From Antarctobacter heliothermus (GTDB taxonomy: Bacteria > Pseudomonadota > Alphaproteobacteria > Rhodobacterales > Rhodobacteraceae), in contig NZ_CP022540.1 of NCBI RefSeq assembly GCF_002237555.1, positions 4,221,001 through 4,285,000 of the forward strand: 64,000 nt of DNA. The letters run 5' to 3'. Under the pieces are notes generated by a model. It was given only the letters and a program-made list of their open reading frames with translations. It was not told the origin of the DNA and ran no database searches. The position numbers were made by a program, and so were the translations under genes. Within the stretch, counting starts at the first letter, position 1; each line of letters begins with the position of its first letter. Shown here piece after piece: positions 59,603 through 64,000 of this stretch.

Positions 59603-59887
59603 GGCAATCCTTGGTATTTAAAAACAGACCTCAGTCGAGAAACTGTAAGCGCTGGCTTGTGGGCTGTCCACGCACCAAAAGTGCTGCGCCCGCATGCTGT
59701 GCGTGGACCCTTCGTCACGAGCAAGGCATTCACCCGCTCATAGGGAACAGCCCGGTCCGGGGCACTTGAACCCGGCGTACAAAGCGTTCTCTATCTCGCG
59801 TGGACGGTGCCTTTCACGCGCACATGCCGGCAACGCAACGATGAGGCTTGCACCCGACCGGACCTTTGTGTAAATCCCGCGACGTCC

Positions 59888-59963
<76 letters not shown>

Positions 59964-60279
59964 TTCCCCCCTGAAGTTTAAAGACAAATTCCCCTACCAA
60001 GAGGGCGATGCATGGCACGGGCCGCGAAATTGTATGGTACGCCTTTGAGCTATAATCGCCTGCCCGAGTACCACTGTTCGACCCGAACCAGTTTGGCAGA
60101 TTGATGCCCGGCGAATCGGCGGCAATTTTTGTTTTGCGACTGCGATAGCGGTGTGACAGCAGGCGTGACCGGTTTCTGCGCTGATACTTGCCTCACCGCA
60201 TCCTCCTGATCTGAAGGTCATAATGAACATTGAAAAGGCAAGGTGAAGATACCTTTATATATTGGCACCTTAATAAATT
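59964..60279. other. Non-coding stretch after tRNA-Val
   Basis: No supported gene is visible. The sequence has A/T-rich segments near 60235-60280 (including TTTATATATTGG), unlike most of the window, consistent with a foreign junction or a promoter for the HTH gene. An AAGGT-GAAGAT-ACCTT inverted repeat is at about 60239-60254. A copy of the tRNA 3' end that would mark an attachment-site duplicate was not found. Confidence 0.4.
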
Positions 60280-60573
60280 ATGACAGTGGGTCATGATGAT
60301 CTGGCGCGCGGTCTGGACCTATCGCGGAATACCGTGACGCTCCGAACGCGAGGCCTGCCGCATGTGGGCAGCGTCTACGGTCAGCGGCGGTATCGACTGG
60401 CGGACGTCCTTCCACGCCTGCGGAATCGGGACCACGAGCACGTGCTTGTGCGCATCGATCTGAAACGAAATGATGGCAAAGAGCTGTTTGTGGATGACGA
60501 TGCCGTAAAGCGCGCGCGCCTCTTGAAACGGTGGCTGAAAGGTGCACAGATCGAACGCCTTTTTTCAGGCTAG
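60280..60573 (+). CDS. Small helix-turn-helix protein
   Basis: The 97-residue protein has an N-terminal DNA-binding-like region (DDLARGLDLSRNTVTLRTRG followed by YGQRRYRLADVLPRLR), like MerR-type or terminase-small-subunit/Nu1 winged helices, and a basic C-terminal helix (VKRARLLKRWLKGAQIERL). It has no gene partners. The ATG is at the start of an ATGAC-AGTGG-GTCAT inverted repeat (60280-60294), and no clear ribosome-binding site is seen. Mobile-element or phage origin is plausible because it follows the tRNA. Confidence 0.5.
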   Translation: MTVGHDDLARGLDLSRNTVTLRTRGLPHVGSVYGQRRYRLADVLPRLRNRDHEHVLVRIDLKRNDGKELFVDDDAVKRARLLKRWLKGAQIERLFSG

Positions 60574-61110
60574 CGTGACCTTCACCAACGCCCTGGCGGC
60601 CTCGGTCAAGTCCTCAGTCCTATTCGCACATCTGGAAGCTTTACGAGGCAACTGGCGTTCACTGATGGCGTTCTTCGCTGGACGATCCTTGGCGATGGAG
60701 ATGCACGCCCCCCTTTCGAAAAATGGGCCGTGTCTTTCGCCATCACCGGCGCAAAATATGAGAACCGACAAGAACAGGAGCAAACATAAATGGACACAAA
60801 GCAATTCCGCAACACCGTTGCGTCGGACTCGACATACCGCCAGCGGTTGCGGAGCTTCAGGTGCGCATCGCCATTCTGAACGGCTACACCGCTCTCGGCA
60901 TACCAGTCACGGAACCCGTGGAAAAGGACCGTCCTGGGCAAGGGGAACCATGCCCAACAGCCGATTTGTGCAACTGGGCCAGCTTTGAAGCCAGGTGGTT
61001 ATGCTGAGCTGCAACGGGTTCAGCAATGAGTTGAAGCGGGGTAAGAAGTTCTTGATCTCCAAACACGACAATTTGGGTGCGTCCCGACAGTCTTGTGATA
61101 TTTCCGAAGC
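60574..61110. other. Gap of 537 bases with no clear gene
   Basis: Several short frames exist but none has family support. One, reading GVGL... as QVRIAILNGYTALGIPVTEP from near 60862 with GGAG before a GTG, could encode about 48 residues. It is in another frame from a 29-residue ATG frame at 60791. I cannot assign either. The base composition is lower in GC than the core genes. Confidence 0.4.
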
Positions 61111-63612
61111 ATGGACATCATTCTTGTAACTACAATCATTGCATCGCTTTTTCTGGTCATCGGCGCTGCCGAGCCCTTCGCTGCACGCATACGTCTCCCA
61201 TACAGCGTGATACTTGCGATCCTTGGCATTCTGATCGGCACCGGGGCGACCTTTTTTCTTAGAACGGAACTGACGGACGCGCTCAATCCCGTTGCCGAGG
61301 CGATCCTGGATCTGCCGATCAGGTCGAATGCCTTCCTCTATGTATTCCTGCCCACGCTGTTGTTTCAGGCGACGCTGGGGATGAACCTTCGGCGGATGCT
61401 GGACGACTGGGTGCCGATCCTTGTGCTGGCGGTGGTCGCTGTCGTGGTGGCCACGGTCTCCGTCGGCTATGCGCTGTCTTGGGCGAGTACGCTGCCCTTG
61501 GCAGCCTGTCTGCTGATCGGGGCCATCGTGTCGACGACCGATCCGTCGGCGGTGGTTTCCATCTTTCGCTCGATCTCGGCGCCGCGCCGTCTGGCACGGA
61601 TCATCGAGGGCGAGAGCCTTCTGAACGATGCAGCGGCGATTGCATTGTTCGGCCTCTTCATGGGCTTCGTGATGTTCGGTATTCCTGATCCGGGCTTTGG
61701 CGATGCTCTGGCGCGGTTCCCGATCCTCATCGCGGGCGGCGCCTTGACCGGTTGGCTGGCCGCGCGGGTTGCGGTTTGGGTGATGGCGCTGTTTTCCCGT
61801 CACGACCTTGCTCAGCTGTCGATTTCGGTCGCACTGCCGTACCTAGCTTACATCGTGGCTGAGCAGAGTGTGGGCGCATCGGGCGTGATTGCCGTGGTCG
61901 TTGCCGGGCTGACCCTAAACCTGACGGCCCCCGGACGCCTGCCACCTCAATCATGGACCAATCTGCGCGAGCTCTGGGACATCCTTGCGCACTGGGCCGG
62001 TGCTCTCATCTTCGTCCTCGCCGCGCTGCTGATCCCCAGCTTGCTGGAAGAGGTGCGGCTCGAGGATTTTCTGCTCGTCGGCGTGGTCATCGTTGCGGCC
62101 ATCGTTGCACGCACTGCGATCCTGTTCGGGCTGATGCCGATACTGACGGCCTTGAAGCTCTCTCCGAATGTCGAACGCCCTTATCGGGTTGCGATCCTTT
62201 GGGGCGGGCTCAGGGGGGCTGTAACGCTCGCACTGGCCCTCGCCGTGACCGAAAGTGTTCGCGTGCCAGACGGCATTCAGCGCGTGGTCGGCATTCTCGC
62301 CACCGGGTTTACCCTGTTCACGCTTCTGGTGCAGGGCACCACGCTGCGCTGGGTGATCGGGCGTATCGGGCTGGATCGGCTGTCTCCGATTGACGAGGCG
62401 CTGTCCCGGCAGGTCGTCGCCGTTGCCTTGCAGACCGTGCGCGAAGACGTGGCGCGCACGACCGAGAACTACGAACTCAATCGCGATACCGTAAGGTCAG
62501 AGGCCAAGCGGTTTGGCGAACGCCTAGATCTGGCAGTGACGAAGGCTGAGGAAAGCGCCGACATCCTGGACCGCGACCGTATCGCCCTGGGCCTGATCGC
62601 GCTTGCGGGCCACGAACGCGACACGATTCTTGCGCGGATGCGCGATCGGACGATCTCTGCCCGAATGGCGGAAGTGGTGCTGTCGGATGCAGACCGCCTT
62701 ATCGAAGGCGCCCGAACGCAGGGTCGCAGCGGATACCAGCGCGCCGCACGCCGAAGCATCGCCTATAGTCGGGCCTTTAGGGCCTCGGTCATGCTGCACG
62801 GTCGTTTCGGAGTGTCAGGCCCACTTGCCCGCATGACGGCTGACCGGTTCGAACAATTGTTGTCACAACGTTTGATCCTGCGCGATCTCGGGACATTCAT
62901 AGACGGGCGTATACGCCGCATTCACGGACGACGGGTGGCCGAGTTGCTGCACGATCTTCTGGCCCGGCGGATTGAGGCCCATGAAACAGCGCTGGAAGGC
63001 CTGAGATTGCAGTATCCCGGCTATGCAGAAGAGCTGGAACGTCGCTTCATCCGCCGTACAGCGCTTCGCATGGAAGAGCGAGAATATGTCGCCATGCGCG
63101 AAGATGGCCTGATCGGTTCCGAGGTCTATACCGCGCTGATTCAGGAACTTGCTACACGCAGAGTGGCTGCCGAGCGTCGGCCGCGTCTGGATGTGGCGGT
63201 GCGCCGGGCGGCTTTCGTCGCACAATTCCCACTGTTTGCCGATCTCGACGACGGCGCAATAAAGCGACTGGCGCGATCTCTGACAACGCGCCATGTCGAT
63301 GCCGGCGAAGTGATCCTGCGCAAGGAAAGCGTCGCCAAACGGGTGTTTTTTATCGCTACTGGTGCTGTCGAACTTGAGAGCGCTGGCCAGATATGGCGAT
63401 TGGGCCGCGGCGAGATGTTCGGCCAGATGGCTATACTGACGAGCAAGGCCCGCCGCGCCGATGTCCGCGCTATTGCGCCAACGACGTTGCTTGTCCTGGA
63501 TGAAGACCGTTTTCGTCGCCTGCTCCAGCGAAGCCAAGCCCTTCGCAAGGCGGTGCGTATCAGCGCCGAGAAGCGCGGGATGGATCCTGCGGGCCTCGTA
63601 CCGGACGATTGA
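61111..63612 (+). CDS. CPA1-type sodium/proton antiporter with C-terminal cyclic-nucleotide-binding domain
   Basis: The 833-residue protein has an N-terminal Na+/H+ exchanger domain (about 1-410) with a signature in STTDPSAVVSIFRSISAPRR and EGESLLNDAAAIALFGLFMG (conserved Asp of the ion site) and about twelve membrane segments. A long cytoplasmic region follows (about 420-690) and a cyclic-nucleotide-binding domain (about 700-815, with VILRKESVAKRVFFIATGAVELE and GEMFGQMAILTSKARRADVRAI). The cNMP domain suggests ligand-gated activity. It lies alone after the small HTH gene, with no ribosome-binding site of note. The IS5-type remnant follows it. Confidence 0.88.
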   Translation: MDIILVTTIIASLFLVIGAAEPFAARIRLPYSVILAILGILIGTGATFFLRTELTDALNPVAEAILDLPIRSNAFLYVFLPTLLFQATLGMNLRRMLDDWVPILVLAVVAVVVATVSVGYALSWASTLPLAACLLIGAIVSTTDPSAVVSIFRSISAPRRLARIIEGESLLNDAAAIALFGLFMGFVMFGIPDPGFGDALARFPILIAGGALTGWLAARVAVWVMALFSRHDLAQLSISVALPYLAYIVAEQSVGASGVIAVVVAGLTLNLTAPGRLPPQSWTNLRELWDILAHWAGALIFVLAALLIPSLLEEVRLEDFLLVGVVIVAAIVARTAILFGLMPILTALKLSPNVERPYRVAILWGGLRGAVTLALALAVTESVRVPDGIQRVVGILATGFTLFTLLVQGTTLRWVIGRIGLDRLSPIDEALSRQVVAVALQTVREDVARTTENYELNRDTVRSEAKRFGERLDLAVTKAEESADILDRDRIALGLIALAGHERDTILARMRDRTISARMAEVVLSDADRLIEGARTQGRSGYQRAARRSIAYSRAFRASVMLHGRFGVSGPLARMTADRFEQLLSQRLILRDLGTFIDGRIRRIHGRRVAELLHDLLARRIEAHETALEGLRLQYPGYAEELERRFIRRTALRMEEREYVAMREDGLIGSEVYTALIQELATRRVAAERRPRLDVAVRRAAFVAQFPLFADLDDGAIKRLARSLTTRHVDAGEVILRKESVAKRVFFIATGAVELESAGQIWRLGRGEMFGQMAILTSKARRADVRAIAPTTLLVLDEDRFRRLLQRSQALRKAVRISAEKRGMDPAGLVPDD

Positions 63613-63627
63613 GGAAGCGCCGAGGCT

Positions 63628-63930
63628 GCTTGCTGCAGTCGGGCGCCGTCCAGTTCAAACCGATCAGAAGCAACAGGCTCTCGACGAACCCGGTCCTCTG
63701 CCGTAGCGCCATGCCGAACAGCACCTTCATCGTCAAGCAGGCCTTGGATGACGGTATCGCTGTATGCTTGCTGTCGACCGTGCTTGCCGGTCGGCGCAGC
63801 CTCCCAGATCATCTCTGGGGCAAACAAGATCGTCAGCGAGCCACAGCGCTTGAGTGCTTCATTATAAGTCGGCCAGTTCCTGGTCTTGTACGTTGGGGAT
63901 GTCGGTCTGCTCGTGCATCCCAGCTACCAC
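63628..63930 (-). pseudogene. IS5-family transposase remnant (N-terminal part, frameshifted)
   Basis: On the minus strand SPTYKTRNWPTYNEALKRCG, SLTILFAPEMIW and EAAPTGKHGRQQAYSDTVIQ match the N-terminus of IS5-type transposases. After a +1 frameshift near 63745 the continuing sequence reads CLTMKVLFGMALRQRTGFVE and SLLLLIGLNWTAPD, again family-like, and then stops matching at about 63628. The catalytic DDE region is absent. A stretch GATTTCTGCAACAGAGAC near 63960-63977 resembles an IS end but is not proven. It is inactive. Confidence 0.7.
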
Positions 63931-64000
63931 GCTGGATTCACGCGATGGATCCCTCACGGGATTTCTGCAACAGAGACTTTGACCACCGCCATCGCAGGTT

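Noticed and set aside
60791..60880. Twenty-nine-residue ATG frame after the HTH gene
   Set aside because: No family resemblance and too short; a GTG frame in another register competes for the same DNA.

Overview
The window is high-GC chromosomal DNA of an alphaproteobacterium, most likely a Rhodobacteraceae (Roseobacter-group) species. This is inferred from protein character (TAXI-type TRAP transporter, dimethylglycine-dehydrogenase-like and non-pyrrolysine MttB-like proteins, DUF4336, RTX/DUF4214 protein), short-spaced overlapping genes, and housekeeping genes ftsY, rpmG and rnpB. No species is named because nothing in the sequence identifies one.

Layout. 1-7.6 kb: 5' part of ftsY, an orphan fused NuoE/NuoF-type NADH-binding subunit, an AlkB-like membrane hydroxylase, a LysR regulator, a Bax-inhibitor-1 protein, a cupin, rpmG and RNase P RNA. 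7.6-14.3 kb: an alpha/beta hydrolase lacking two catalytic residues, a decayed solute-binding-protein gene, and a tightly packed seven-gene minus-strand operon (two alpha/beta hydrolases, histidine phosphatase, glyoxalase-like, M15-like, tandem SnoaL-like, methyltransferase). 14.7-25.4 kb: SDR, cysteine synthase, 2-hydroxyacid dehydrogenase, aminotransferase, then a divergent crotonase/amidohydrolase unit, a flavin monooxygenase and a sugar-type ABC importer (binding protein, permease, single-domain ATPase). 25.5-33.4 kb: DUF4336 protein, class III aminotransferase with a small BKACE-like remnant, RpiR-type regulator, TAXI TRAP transporter and UspA protein.

33.6-39.6 kb encodes the TamA/TamB outer-membrane assembly pair. 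39.7-44.3 kb is a three-gene overlapping operon (DMGDH/GcvT-type oxidoreductase, MttB-like methyltransferase, TetR regulator), probably for methylated amines. 44.5-59.6 kb has a PIG-L-type deacetylase with a LamG-like front and a repeated tail, an MscS channel, a cobalamin riboswitch upstream of a 100-residue unknown protein, a DAO-type flavoenzyme, a MarR regulator, an RND efflux pair and a 1095-residue RTX/DUF4214 protein. 59.9-64 kb: a tRNA-Val(UAC) followed by a patch that looks acquired: small HTH protein, CPA1 antiporter with cyclic-nucleotide domain, IS5-type transposase remnant.

Regulatory highlights. A 19-bp motif (17/19 identical) lies upstream of the MarR gene at 51.5 kb and in the divergent promoter region at 19.0 kb, suggesting the MarR protein controls the crotonase/amidohydrolase and/or aminotransferase units 32 kb away. 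Two dispersed intergenic repeat families occur, one with compensatory stem changes. The RpiR promoter has 10-bp-phased GAAACAC-type repeats, and the TRAP intergenic region has two near-identical TTCGAA-centred palindromes. No CRISPR array, prophage or canonical defence system is visible.
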